Translations under genes and position numbers: made by a program | Source: Gaiellasilicea sp963850995 | Lineage (GTDB): Bacteria; Actinomycetota; Thermoleophilia; Gaiellales; Gaiellaceae | Assembly: GCA_963850995.1 (NCBI GenBank) | Contig: CAWKNQ010000013.1 | Location: 62,001-126,000, forward strand | Reading direction: 5' to 3' | Length of the DNA stretch: 64,000 nt | The notes under the pieces: generated by a model | Seen by the model: the letters and a program-made list of their open reading frames with translations, nothing else | Told to the model about the DNA's origin: nothing | Database searches by the model: none | Shown here: piece after piece, positions 1 through 7,464 of the stretch | How the letters are laid out: each line of letters opens with the position of its first letter | Numbering within the stretch: position 1 is the first letter of the stretch

Positions 1-179
1 TCCAGCCCCGCGCCGAGCATCCCGCGCTCGCGACGGGCGACAGCGTTCGCCATGGGACGCTCGGCGAGGGCGTGATCACCCGGATCGAGCCGGGCGGCCT
101 CGTCACCGTCCGCTTCGCCGACGACGGCAGCGAGCGGAAGCTCGTGCTCGACTACGCCCCGCTCGAGAAGATCGCCTGA
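1..179 (+). CDS. UvrD/PcrA-family ATP-dependent DNA helicase, C-terminal end only
   Basis: The gene runs in from outside the window; only the last 58 codons are present, ending in TGA at 177-179. The visible piece reads GDSVRHGTLGEGVITRIE and closes with YAPLEKI. This is the small Tudor-like domain found at the extreme C-terminus of PcrA/UvrD helicases, which in that family contacts RNA polymerase. The helicase motor itself is not visible, so the assignment rests on this tail alone. The downstream acetyltransferase starts 13 nt later on the same strand. Confidence 0.8.
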   Translation, partial: QPRAEHPALATGDSVRHGTLGEGVITRIEPGGLVTVRFADDGSERKLVLDYAPLEKIA

Positions 180-191
180 TCTAATCGAGGC

Positions 192-1400
192 ATGGCGATC
201 GAGATCAGGCCGCCGGCCCAGGACGAGCTCCGGGCGGCGATGGAGGCCGCGGAGGGGGCGTTCGGCTCCGAGCTCGAGGAACACGACTGGGAGCGCGAGC
301 AGAAGATCCTGCCGTCGTCACGGACACTCGCGGCGTTCGACGACGACAAGCCGGTCGGGCTCGCCGGCGCGTACGCGTTCGACCTCTCGATCCCGGGCGG
401 CGAGCTGCCGTGCGCAGGCGTTACCTGGGTCGGAGTGCTGCCGACGCACCGGCGCCGGGGGATCCTTCGCGACTTCATGCGCCGCCAGCTCGAGGACGTC
501 CACGGCTGGGGCGAGCCGCTCGCGGCGCTCTGGGCCTCGGAAGCGTCGATCTACGGGCGCTTCGGCTACGGCCCGGCTGCTCCGGGCCTCCTAGCGAAGT
601 CCGACCCGCGGCGGTTCGCGCTCAGGGCCGACCGGGCGGCGGAGGTCACCGTCAGGCTGACTGACGCCGAGGAGGCGTACCGGCTCTTCCCGCCCGTCTA
701 TGACGGCTTCCGCACCGGCCGGGCAGGGATGCTCTCGCGCTCGGAGACGTGGTGGAAGGACCTGCGGCTCGCCGATCCCAAGGAATGGCGGCGCGGCGCG
801 AGCCAGAAGTTCTACGCAGTTGCCGAGGTGGACGGCGTGGCTCAGGGGTACGCCATGTACCGGGTCAAGGACGAGTGGGAGGACGGCTTCGCCAAGGGCG
901 AGGTGCGCGTCGTCGAGCTGTTCGCCACCTCGTCCGCGGTCGAGCTCGAGCTCTGGCGCTTCCTGCACGGTATCGACCTGATCGTCAAGGTCGACGTCTT
1001 CAGCCTCGATCCGGCCTCGCCGCTCTTCCTCAACGTCCGTGACCCCCGCGCGCTCGGCCTCCGGCTCGCCGACGCGCTCTGGCTGCGGCTCGTCGACCTC
1101 GACGCCGCCCTCAGGGCCCGGTCATACAAGCCGGGGGAGTCGATCGTGCTCGAGGTCACCGACGAGCTGTGCCCCTGGAACAACGGCCGCTACCGCGTCG
1201 GCGGCGACGTCGGCCGCACCGAGGACGCTGCTGACCTGGCGCTCGACGTCGCCGATCTCGCCACCGCGTATCTCGGCGCCTTCGACTTCCATCGCCTCGT
1301 CCACTCTGGCCGCGCCGCCGAGCGGCGTGAGGGAGCGGCCGAGGGCGCGACGCTGCTCTTCCGCACCGACCTGCCCCCGTACTGCCCGGAGGTGTTCTAG
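192..1400 (+). CDS. Eis-like GNAT N-acetyltransferase, first of a tandem pair
   Basis: The 402-residue product matches the Eis (enhanced intracellular survival) family in length and layout. An N-terminal GNAT domain has the acetyl-CoA loop GVLPTHRRRG at about residues 81-90 and the WASEASIYGRFGYG segment at about 114-127. A second GNAT-like region follows, then a C-terminal sterol-carrier-like domain. The protein ends in Phe; in characterised Eis proteins the C-terminal carboxylate takes part in catalysis. Family members acetylate amines such as aminoglycosides or lysines, but the substrate here cannot be read. The stop codon overlaps the GTG start of a paralogue by one base, so the two are probably co-translated. 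Confidence 0.85.
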   Translation: MAIEIRPPAQDELRAAMEAAEGAFGSELEEHDWEREQKILPSSRTLAAFDDDKPVGLAGAYAFDLSIPGGELPCAGVTWVGVLPTHRRRGILRDFMRRQLEDVHGWGEPLAALWASEASIYGRFGYGPAAPGLLAKSDPRRFALRADRAAEVTVRLTDAEEAYRLFPPVYDGFRTGRAGMLSRSETWWKDLRLADPKEWRRGASQKFYAVAEVDGVAQGYAMYRVKDEWEDGFAKGEVRVVELFATSSAVELELWRFLHGIDLIVKVDVFSLDPASPLFLNVRDPRALGLRLADALWLRLVDLDAALRARSYKPGESIVLEVTDELCPWNNGRYRVGGDVGRTEDAADLALDVADLATAYLGAFDFHRLVHSGRAAERREGAAEGATLLFRTDLPPYCPEVF

Positions 1401-2620
1401 TGAGCTGGGACGTCCGCCCGACCGCCGACCTGGACGAGTTCAAGCGCGCCGTCGGCGCGATCGGGCACTACTTCGGCGGCTGGCCCGCCGACGACGAGGC
1501 CGCGCAGCGGTTCTCGGCGAACCTGCCGCTCGAGCGGATGCACGCGGCGTTCGACGGCGACCGCATCGTCGGCGGCGCGGGCGCGTTTCCCTTCGAGCTG
1601 ACCGTCCCGGGCGGCGCCGTCCGCTGCGGCGGCGTCACCGTCGTCGGCGTCCTGCCCACGCACCGCCGCCGCGGCATCCTCACCGCGATGATGCGCGTCC
1701 AGCTCGAGGACATCCGCGAGCGTGGGGAGCCGATCGCGGCGCTCTGGGCATCTGAGGAGGTCATCTACCGCCGCTACGGCTACGGCGTCGCATCGCTCTC
1801 GTGTGAAATGGCGCTGCCGAGCGGCTACGCCGGCCTCCGCGAGCCGACCGACGACCGGGCGACCGTGCGCCTCGCCCCGCTGGAGGAGTCGAAGGACGTG
1901 TTCGCGGCGATCTACGACCGCGCCCGCCTCCGCACGCCCGGCATGTTCGCTCGCACCGATACGTGGTGGGAGACGCGTAACCTCCCGGATCCGCCAGACC
2001 GGCGGCAGGGCGGAGGCGAGAAGAACGCGATCGTGCTGGAGCTCGACGGCGAGCCTGCCGGCTACGCGCTCTACCGCATCCATACGAAGTTCGACAGCGG
2101 CGCGGCCGCGGGCCACGTCGACGTGATCGAGGCGATCGCCGACGGCCCCCTGGCGACGCGCGAGCTCTGGCGCGTGCTCCTCGACATGGACTGGAAGGCG
2201 ACGCTGAAGGCGTACCTGCTCCCGATCGATCACCCGCTCGTGCACCAGCTCCGCTATCCGCGCCGGATGCAGCTGCGGGTCGGCGACGGGCTCTGGGTGC
2301 GCCTCGTCGACTTGGGAGCGGCGCTCTCCGCGCGTGTGTACGGCGGCGATGGGCCGACCGTGCTCGAGGTCGAAGACGCCTTCTTGCCGGAGAACTCGGG
2401 CCGCTGGCGGATCGCCGGCGGGGAGGCCGAGCGGACGGACGAGGAGGCGGACCTCGCGCTCGACGTCGGCGAGCTGGGCGCGGCGTATCTCGGTGGCTTC
2501 ACCTTCGGCGAGCTCGTGCGGGCGGGAACCGTCCGCGAGCTGAAGGAAGGCGGCGCGGCGAGGGCCGACGCGGTGTTCTCGACCGACACGCCCAAGCCCT
2601 GGTGTCCTGAGATCTTCTAG
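1400..2620 (+). CDS. Eis-like GNAT N-acetyltransferase, second of a tandem pair
   Basis: This 406-residue product is a clear paralogue of the preceding gene. It shares the loop VVGVLPTHRRRGIL, the WASEEVIYRRYGYG segment and a C-terminus ending CPEIF. It starts with GTG at 1400 inside the upstream stop codon. Domain order is GNAT, second GNAT-like half, then sterol-carrier-like domain, as in Eis. The tandem arrangement indicates duplication followed by divergence. Each copy keeps the CoA loop and the terminal Phe, so both look functional. Substrate is unknown. Confidence 0.83.
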   Translation: MSWDVRPTADLDEFKRAVGAIGHYFGGWPADDEAAQRFSANLPLERMHAAFDGDRIVGGAGAFPFELTVPGGAVRCGGVTVVGVLPTHRRRGILTAMMRVQLEDIRERGEPIAALWASEEVIYRRYGYGVASLSCEMALPSGYAGLREPTDDRATVRLAPLEESKDVFAAIYDRARLRTPGMFARTDTWWETRNLPDPPDRRQGGGEKNAIVLELDGEPAGYALYRIHTKFDSGAAAGHVDVIEAIADGPLATRELWRVLLDMDWKATLKAYLLPIDHPLVHQLRYPRRMQLRVGDGLWVRLVDLGAALSARVYGGDGPTVLEVEDAFLPENSGRWRIAGGEAERTDEEADLALDVGELGAAYLGGFTFGELVRAGTVRELKEGGAARADAVFSTDTPKPWCPEIF

Positions 2621-3193
2621 GTGGGCCTCGATACCGCGATCGGGAGCCTGCTCGCGGCGTTCGGGCTCTCCGGCGCGGCCGGGCTGAATGCATGGCTGCC
2701 GCTGTTCGCGAGCGCGCTGCTCGCGCGACTCGACGTCGTCGAGCTCGCCGCGCCGTTCGACGACCTCACCTCGACGGCGGCCCTCGTCGTCCTCGGCGCG
2801 CTGATGACGGCGGACTTCGTCGGCGACAAGATCCCGGCGGTCGACCACGTCCTGCACGCCGCGGGCACCGTCGTGGCGCCGGTGTCGGGCGCCATCCTCT
2901 TCACGGGCCAGACCGGGCTCGAGACCGACTTGCCAACCCTCGCGGCCGTCCTGCTCGGCGGCACGACGGCCGGCACGATTCACGCAGGCCGCGCGGCCGT
3001 GCGGCCCGTCTCGACCGCGACGACGGGCGGGATCGGCAACCCGGTGCTCTCGATCGGCGAGGACGCCGGGTCTCTCCTCCTCGTCGTCACGGCGTTCGTC
3101 CTGCCGCTGATCGCGCTCCTGCTCGTCGTCGTGCTCGTGGTCGGCTTGCTCTCGGCCTGGCGGCGCATGCGCCGGGTCTCCGACCGGCGCTGA
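2621..3193 (+). CDS. DUF4126 family integral membrane protein
   Basis: The 190-residue protein begins with GTG directly after the upstream TAG. It has four or five hydrophobic segments (roughly residues 5-30, 50-70, 83-105, 115-125 and 145-172) and a basic tail. The pattern SGAAGLNAWLPLF near the N-terminus and the TTGGIGNP stretch near residue 132 are characteristic of DUF4126 proteins, whose function is not known. It is packed against the Eis pair, so it probably shares their transcript. I infer a membrane location from hydrophobicity only. Confidence 0.75.
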   Translation: MGLDTAIGSLLAAFGLSGAAGLNAWLPLFASALLARLDVVELAAPFDDLTSTAALVVLGALMTADFVGDKIPAVDHVLHAAGTVVAPVSGAILFTGQTGLETDLPTLAAVLLGGTTAGTIHAGRAAVRPVSTATTGGIGNPVLSIGEDAGSLLLVVTAFVLPLIALLLVVVLVVGLLSAWRRMRRVSDRR

Positions 3194-3218
3194 CGCGAGG
3201 CCTGCTACCCTCCCGCGC

Positions 3219-3710
3219 TTGCTGCGGCCTGCCCTCGGAGCGCTCTGCGCGTTCCTCGTCAGCCTGACCTTCGTTGCACCGGCGAGCGCCGTCCCCGACG
3301 GCCCGATCGACGTGTACCTCGAGCACCTCGAGCCGCTGGCGCTCGAGTGGCCGGCCGACGGAACGCAGACGAGCGCATTTGGCCCGCGCTGGGGCCGGAT
3401 GCACCTCGGCGTCGACGTGGGCATCCTCCGCTCGCTCGACGTGCGCGCGGCAACCGGCGGTGTGGTGACGGCTGCGGGCTGGCTGGCCGGCTACGAGGGC
3501 TACGGCAACGTCGTCATGCTCGACGTCGGCGACGGGTACTCGCTTCTCTACGCGCACCTCTCGCGCGCGCACGTCGTCCCCGGCCAGTGGGTCGACGCAG
3601 GCGAGTCGATCGGGGAGGCCGGTTGCACCGGCTCGTGCACCGGCACGCACCTCCACTTCGAGCTCCGCGAGCACGGCGTGCCGGTCGATCCGGCGCCGTT
3701 CCTTCGCTGA
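3219..3710 (+). CDS. Secreted M23 (LytM-type) metallopeptidase
   Basis: The 163-residue protein has an N-terminal signal peptide (about residues 1-24, ending PASA). A compact M23 peptidase domain follows. The zinc ligands are all present: His62 and Asp66 in HLGVD, and His146 in HLHFE, with the catalytic histidines at about 113 and 144. Family members cut peptide crossbridges of peptidoglycan outside the membrane or act as amidase activators. The start is TTG at 3219, chosen because it begins the signal peptide. It lies about 70 nt upstream of a second M23 gene with the same architecture. Confidence 0.85.
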   Translation: MLRPALGALCAFLVSLTFVAPASAVPDGPIDVYLEHLEPLALEWPADGTQTSAFGPRWGRMHLGVDVGILRSLDVRAATGGVVTAAGWLAGYEGYGNVVMLDVGDGYSLLYAHLSRAHVVPGQWVDAGESIGEAGCTGSCTGTHLHFELREHGVPVDPAPFLR

Positions 3711-3777
3711 TCCCTGGCTAACCCCTCCATCGGGGGACGCGGTTGCGCGTGCCCGCGCCCTACCGTGAGCGCCGCTC

Positions 3778-4254
3778 ATGACACGGACGCTCCTATTGTG
3801 GAGCGCGCTCGTCGTCCTGCTCGCCTCACTCGTCGTCGCCGCACCGGCCTCGGCACGCCCGGACGGCTCCGCGCAGCTCGAGATGGTCTGGCCCGCCAGC
3901 GGCACGGTCACGTCGACGTTCGGCGTCTGGCGCGGTGACCACAACCACGCCGGCATCGACATCGCCGGGCTGCGGTCGTTGCGGCTGCGGGCCGTGACGG
4001 GAGGTGTCGTGAGTGAAACTGGATACGCGACTGGATACTCGGGCTACGGCAAGGTCGTCGTGCTCGACCTGCCCGGGAACCTCAGCGCTCTCTACGCGCA
4101 CCTCTCCGACGTCCACGTTCGAGTCGGCGAGCGCGTTCGCCAAGGCGAGCTGCTCGGTCTCGCCGGCAACACCGGTAGCTCCTCCGGCTTGCACCTCCAT
4201 TTCGAGGTCAGGCGCTCGGGCTCCCCGGTCGACCCGATGTCGTTCTTCGACTAG
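3778..4254 (+). CDS. Secreted M23 (LytM-type) metallopeptidase, tandem paralogue
   Basis: The 158-residue product has a signal peptide (about 1-26, ending PASA) and an M23 domain with the metal site intact: HAGID at 57-61 and HLHFE at 139-143, with a further His at about 108. It resembles the gene just upstream in length and order of motifs, so the pair probably arose by duplication. The predicted role is extracellular peptidoglycan cleavage. It ends only 15 nt before a tRNA-Val gene on the same strand. Confidence 0.86.
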   Translation: MTRTLLLWSALVVLLASLVVAAPASARPDGSAQLEMVWPASGTVTSTFGVWRGDHNHAGIDIAGLRSLRLRAVTGGVVSETGYATGYSGYGKVVVLDLPGNLSALYAHLSDVHVRVGERVRQGELLGLAGNTGSSSGLHLHFEVRRSGSPVDPMSFFD

Positions 4255-4269
4255 AATCCCTTCCCGCCA

Positions 4270-4342
4270 GGGCGGTTAGCTCAGTTGGGAGAGCACCAGC
4301 TCGACAAGCTGGGGGTCGCTGGTTCGAGCCCAGCACCGCCCA
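4270..4342 (+). tRNA. tRNA-Val (anticodon GAC)
   Basis: A full cloverleaf can be folded. The acceptor stem GGGCGGT pairs with ACCGCCC. The D-arm is GCTC/GAGC, the anticodon stem CCAGC/GCTGG carries loop TCGACAA with anticodon GAC, and the T-arm GCTGG/CCAGC carries loop TTCGAGC. The discriminator is A, and the 3' CCA is not encoded, since CTA follows. An intrinsic terminator begins 5 nt downstream. Confidence 0.95.
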
Positions 4343-4347
4343 CTAGG

Positions 4348-4373
4348 AAAGCCCCCGGAAACGGGGGCTTTTC
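4348..4373 (+). terminator. Intrinsic terminator after tRNA-Val
   Basis: A ten-base-pair stem AAAGCCCCCG/CGGGGGCTTT is closed by a GAAA tetraloop and followed by TTCTGTTT. It lies immediately after the tRNA and before the degenerate region. It probably ends the M23-tRNA transcript. Confidence 0.9.
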
Positions 4374-4474
4374 TGTTTCCCCGGTCAGTGAACAGCGATC
4401 GTCGGGTCGTAACTCGGGAAATGCTGGCAGCGACCGGCCCGAACAGGTCGTTGGTCGACCCGTATGCTCGCCGC

Positions 4475-4700
4475 GTGATGCTCGCCCGTGTCTCCGTGTC
4501 CGCCGACTCGGTCGCCGAGCTCGCCAGCATCGTCCGGGCAACCGGCGGCGACAAGCTGGCCGACCGGCTTGAGCGGGCCCTGCGCGACGAGGTTAGGTTG
4601 CTCGGCCTCGAAATCGACGAACGCGCGATCATCCTGCGCCGCCCTGGACGACCCGCCGGACCGGCTCGCCGAGTTGCGCGGCGTTCTGCCGGATGCATTG
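4475..4700 (+). pseudogene. Frameshifted remnant of a small conserved hypothetical protein
   Basis: From the GTG/ATG at 4475-4480 the reading is VSVSADSVAELASIVRATGG, then KLADRLERALRDEVRLLGLE and IDERAIILR. Continuation as ALDDPPDRLAELRGVL needs a one-base shift near 4640. I recall this kind of roughly 75-residue protein as a recurrent hypothetical of this lineage. Here it is frameshifted and its end is lost where the next fragment begins. No function is known. Confidence 0.5.
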
Positions 4701-4912
4701 TTTTCGGCCAGATCAAGCGCCACGAGGCGCGGCCGGGGGATGTCCAGTTCAAGATCGCCCGTCGTGCGCTCGTAGCGCTCGATCACGTCTGGCCTCAGCG
4801 TCGGGATCAGCACGAGGCCGTCCGCGAGCGCGAGGTCGAGGTCGGCGTACTCGGGTGCGTCGTCCGTCCAGAGCCGCCGCAGGTCGAAGCGCTTGACCAG
4901 GTTCGCCCACAT
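4700..4912 (-). pseudogene. Unidentified protein fragment on the minus strand
   Basis: From the ATG at 4912 the minus strand reads MWANLVKRFDLRRLWTDD, then PEYADLDLALADGLVLIPTL and RPDVIERYERTTGDLELD, ending near LVALDLAENN. This looks like real protein (balanced composition, helical segments), unlike the shadow frames around it. At about 4700 it runs into the opposite-strand remnant. I do not recognise the family. It is probably an internal or C-terminal piece of a larger decayed gene. Confidence 0.3.
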
Positions 4913-4931
4913 GTGGGACGTTCCGCACGGG

Positions 4932-5426
4932 ATGTCAGAGCGTGGTCTTGGAGTGATCTTGCTTGCTGTGCTCAGCCTCGCTGCTAGCTGCGGTGGCGGT
5001 GGAGACGGCGCACCCAGGGTGACGCTCACGGACAAGTCGTGTACGTACTCGGGCGCTCGGACGCACGAGCCCGGAGTGTTCGACATCGAGGCCGAGAACA
5101 CGACGTCGCACTTCGCCGCCTTCGCCGTCTACGAACTCGCGCCAGGGTTCTCGATCAAGGATGTGCGGGGCTTCTTTCAGCGAGTGATAGTCGCTCACGA
5201 CCGCGGCGAGACGAACGTCAAGCCACCGACGCCCGCCGACTTTAGACGGAATGAGGCTTGGAGCCATGCCCTCCCACGAGCACACCGACGCTCCTCCCAG
5301 TCAACGCGTCCGCTGGGAGATTCGTCGCCGATCGTGTGCATGGAAAACACTACGGCCGATAACCGAGTGTCATCGCATGGTGTGTACAGCCCTTCCCTGC
5401 GGCCATCTACGTGCCCACCCAGCTAG
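4932..5426 (+). pseudogene. Putative lipoprotein gene, probably decayed at its 3' end
   Basis: From ATG 4932 the product has a lipoprotein signal with lipobox LAASC at about residues 16-20. A readable domain follows (VTLTDKSCTYSG, then ENTTSHFAAFAVYELAPG and FSIKDVRGFF). After about residue 100 (base 5235) the sequence becomes low-quality (NEAWSHALPRAHRRSSQS and beyond) and does not look like the same protein. I therefore call it a truncated or frameshifted remnant of a small secreted lipoprotein. No ribosome binding site is obvious. It could still be an intact, fast-evolving gene. Confidence 0.4.
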
Positions 5427-5547
5427 AGATTCGGTAGGTATGGCGGGAGCGGGGCCTCTGAGGCTCGTAGTTGCAACTTCGACGCGCCGAGAGGCGGCCC
5501 GGCCGGGTGGGCTGCGTGACGGCGCTGCGGTCGGGTTGGTGGTCTGA

Positions 5548-5645
5548 AGCACGCTCTCTCGTTGCGGCCGGCCAGGCGCCCGAGCTCGAGCGTGATCTGA
5601 CGTTCGCCTTGCTCGTCGACGCGCTCGAACCACTCTTCTCCGACG
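5548..5645 (+). pseudogene. Fragment of a LuxR-type ATPase regulator
   Basis: The plus strand reads LVAAGQAPELERDLTFALLV followed by DALEPLF. This resembles the conserved stretch after the Walker A region of large AAA/LuxR-family regulators (typically ARxxELERxFxFGVVxQLFEPLL). Nothing upstream or downstream continues the protein. It ends where an opposite-strand metallo-hydrolase fragment begins. The call rests on this short match only. Confidence 0.4.
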
Positions 5646-5761
5646 GGGCGTCGCGCGCTTCCGCCCTGGTGGATCGAACGTCGGATCCGTCAGAGCCGCC
5701 AGCCGCCGACCTCGATCAGCGCCGTCGGCCCTCCGACGTGGGTGATGCGGACTGCGGTCAT
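5645..5761 (-). pseudogene. Truncated, frameshifted MBL-fold metallo-hydrolase N-terminus
   Basis: From ATG 5761 the minus strand encodes RITHVGGPTALIEVGGWRL. A one-base deletion near 5693 then gives a TGA; restoring one base continues the reading as LTDPTFDPPGR. This is the start of MBL-fold hydrolases of the UlaG/L-ascorbate-lactonase-like type. Its ATG overlaps the TGA of the upstream hydrolase (ATGA), so the two were a translationally coupled operon. The metal-binding HxHxDH region is missing because the gene stops at about residue 38. Confidence 0.6.
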
Positions 5762-6606
5762 GCAGTGCTCGACACCCGGCGGTCGGCGGCCCAGGACGCG
5801 GCCTGCTCGACGGCCCAGGTCAGGGCGTAATCGGCGACCTCCTCCCATCCCTCCTGCGAGGGCATGAGGTGCGCGCGGCCCTCGTACTCCTTGACCTCCG
5901 TGATCGTGCCTTCCGCCTTGTAGTGCTTCGCGTTCGAGCGCTGGATCTTCGGGGGCATGAGGTGGTCCTCGCTCCCCGAAATGAACAGCAGCGGCGCACG
6001 GTCGGGGTTCTTGTAGTTCACGTAGGTGTCGTCGTGGCCGGGGTGGATGTTCGCGAGCGCGCTGCCCCAGAAGACGCGACCCGAGGCAGGGATGTGGTAA
6101 CGCTCGTACAACCTCCGCGCCTCCTCCTCGCTGAACGTGTTGGTGAACACGTAGCGCCACTGCTCGAACGTGAACCCGACCGCCTTGTGGCGGTTGGCGG
6201 GGTTCTTGAGCACGGGCCACGACGACTTGATCTGCGAGAGCGGTACCGGCTTGACACCCTCGGTAGGTGCCGAGTTGATTGCCACCCCGGCCGCGCCGTA
6301 GCCTCGATCCATGAGGAGCTGAGTAAAGACGCCGCCGGCCGAGTGGCCCATCAAGATCGGAGGTGCTTCGAGCTCGGCGACGACGGACTCGAGATGCTCG
6401 ATGACCGCCGGAACCGTGAGCTCCACGATCGGCGTCGGGTCCGCGTTGAGCGCCTCGACTTCCACCTCGAACCCCGGATATGCCGGTGTGAGGACGCGAT
6501 AGCCGCGGCTTTCGTAGCGGGCCTTCCAGTCCTCCCAGCTTCGCGGGGTCACCCAGAAGCCGTGGATGAGGACGATGGTGTCAGGCGTAGTGCGGTCTGT
6601 GTTCAT
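5758..6606 (-). CDS. Alpha/beta hydrolase
   Basis: The 282-residue protein has the alpha/beta-hydrolase fold signature. HGFW near residue 15 forms the oxyanion region, Ser89 lies in the nucleophile elbow GHSAGG, a likely Asp214 lies in GSEDH and a likely His246 in RAHL. The triad is therefore complete. It begins at ATG 6606 with AAAGGA about 6 nt upstream. A 9-bp inverted repeat sits 25-46 nt before the start codon. Substrate is unknown. The downstream partner, an MBL-fold hydrolase, is broken. Confidence 0.85.
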   Translation of the reverse strand: MNTDRTTPDTIVLIHGFWVTPRSWEDWKARYESRGYRVLTPAYPGFEVEVEALNADPTPIVELTVPAVIEHLESVVAELEAPPILMGHSAGGVFTQLLMDRGYGAAGVAINSAPTEGVKPVPLSQIKSSWPVLKNPANRHKAVGFTFEQWRYVFTNTFSEEEARRLYERYHIPASGRVFWGSALANIHPGHDDTYVNYKNPDRAPLLFISGSEDHLMPPKIQRSNAKHYKAEGTITEVKEYEGRAHLMPSQEGWEEVADYALTWAVEQAASWAADRRVSSTA

Positions 6607-6630
6607 GCCTCGTCCTTTCGAGTCGAGAGA

Positions 6631-6652
6631 TCGACGATCTCATGATCGTCGA
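6631..6652. promoter_or_regulatory. Inverted repeat, candidate operator of the hydrolase gene
   Basis: The arms TCGACGATC and GATCGTCGA are perfect complements separated by TCAT. The repeat is 25 nt upstream of the hydrolase ATG on the minus strand, where a repressor dimer could block transcription. There is no T-run, so a terminator is unlikely. No regulator gene of a type known to bind it adjoins directly. Confidence 0.4.
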
Positions 6653-6835
6653 ACTGAGGAAGGCGCGCAGATGCGTCGCCGAGGCTACGTCAGCACGGAC
6701 CGTTTCGCGTCCCCGAGTCGAAGGTTGCTGATGAGGCAGCATGATCGCGAGAACGGCACCGCATCAGTGGGAGCCACTGCGCCGGTGGTTGCCTTGGAGT
6801 GGATTCTGTACGCCACAGTCCGCTAAAGTACGCCA

Positions 6836-7300
6836 ATGTCCCAGATCATCCTCTACACAGCAGGCGAGGTCGCCGAGCTCCTGCGGCTGAACCATCAGGT
6901 CGTGCAGCGGAAGCTCCAGGCAGGAGACATCCCGGGGTACCGCATCGGCCGCGAATGGCGGGTCGAGCATTCGCAGCTCTTGGGCTGGCTCGAGAAGCAC
7001 TCCAACCGGCGTACCTCCTCGGACGCCTCAAAGGTTCTCCGGGCATTCCTCGACGAGGAGGGTCGGCTGCGCTCGATCCCCGTCTCGCGTGCCAAGAGGG
7101 CCGTTGTCCTCGAGTACCTCGCAGACCACCTCGAAGCCGGCCGTACGTACGGTGAACGCGAGTTGAGCGGAGTGTTGCGGCGGTTCCACGACGACGTCGC
7201 CACGCTGCGGCGAGAGCTCGTCGGCGCCAAGCTGGTCGTGAGGACGACCGACGGCGTCTACAAGCTCGCGGGCAGAAGCGACCCAAGACGTCGGCCATGA
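6836..7300 (+). CDS. HTH (excisionase/MerR-type) DNA-binding protein with DUF2087 domain
   Basis: The 154-residue protein has a small winged-helix domain of the excisionase/MerR type at about 5-55 (YTAGEVAELLRLNHQVVQRK, then GYRIGREWRV). A DUF2087 domain follows at about 68-145. It is probably a transcriptional regulator; DUF2087 domains commonly occur fused to HTH domains, and their ligand is unknown. No strong ribosome binding site is visible, so it may be leaderless. TACGCCA occurs twice upstream (6809-6815 and 6829-6835), the second abutting the ATG. It lies on the strand opposite the hydrolase and upstream of aquaporin. Confidence 0.8.
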   Translation: MSQIILYTAGEVAELLRLNHQVVQRKLQAGDIPGYRIGREWRVEHSQLLGWLEKHSNRRTSSDASKVLRAFLDEEGRLRSIPVSRAKRAVVLEYLADHLEAGRTYGERELSGVLRRFHDDVATLRRELVGAKLVVRTTDGVYKLAGRSDPRRRP

Positions 7301-7464
7301 TGCGGTCGTAGCCATGTGCCAACCCGCATGCACGGCCGACGTGCCTGTCACTATCTCCGCGATGAACCTGACGCGCCGGCCGGCGGTCGTGGCGACTCCC
7401 TCGACAGTCTCTTCGCCCGCTCTCGACGCAGACGGACGGGCTCTGGTCAAAGGAGGAGCGTGAG

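Noticed and set aside
1397..3424. 675-codon open frame on the minus strand
   Set aside because: Antisense to the Eis, DUF4126 and M23 genes; Arg/Glu/His-rich text typical of a GC-rich shadow frame.
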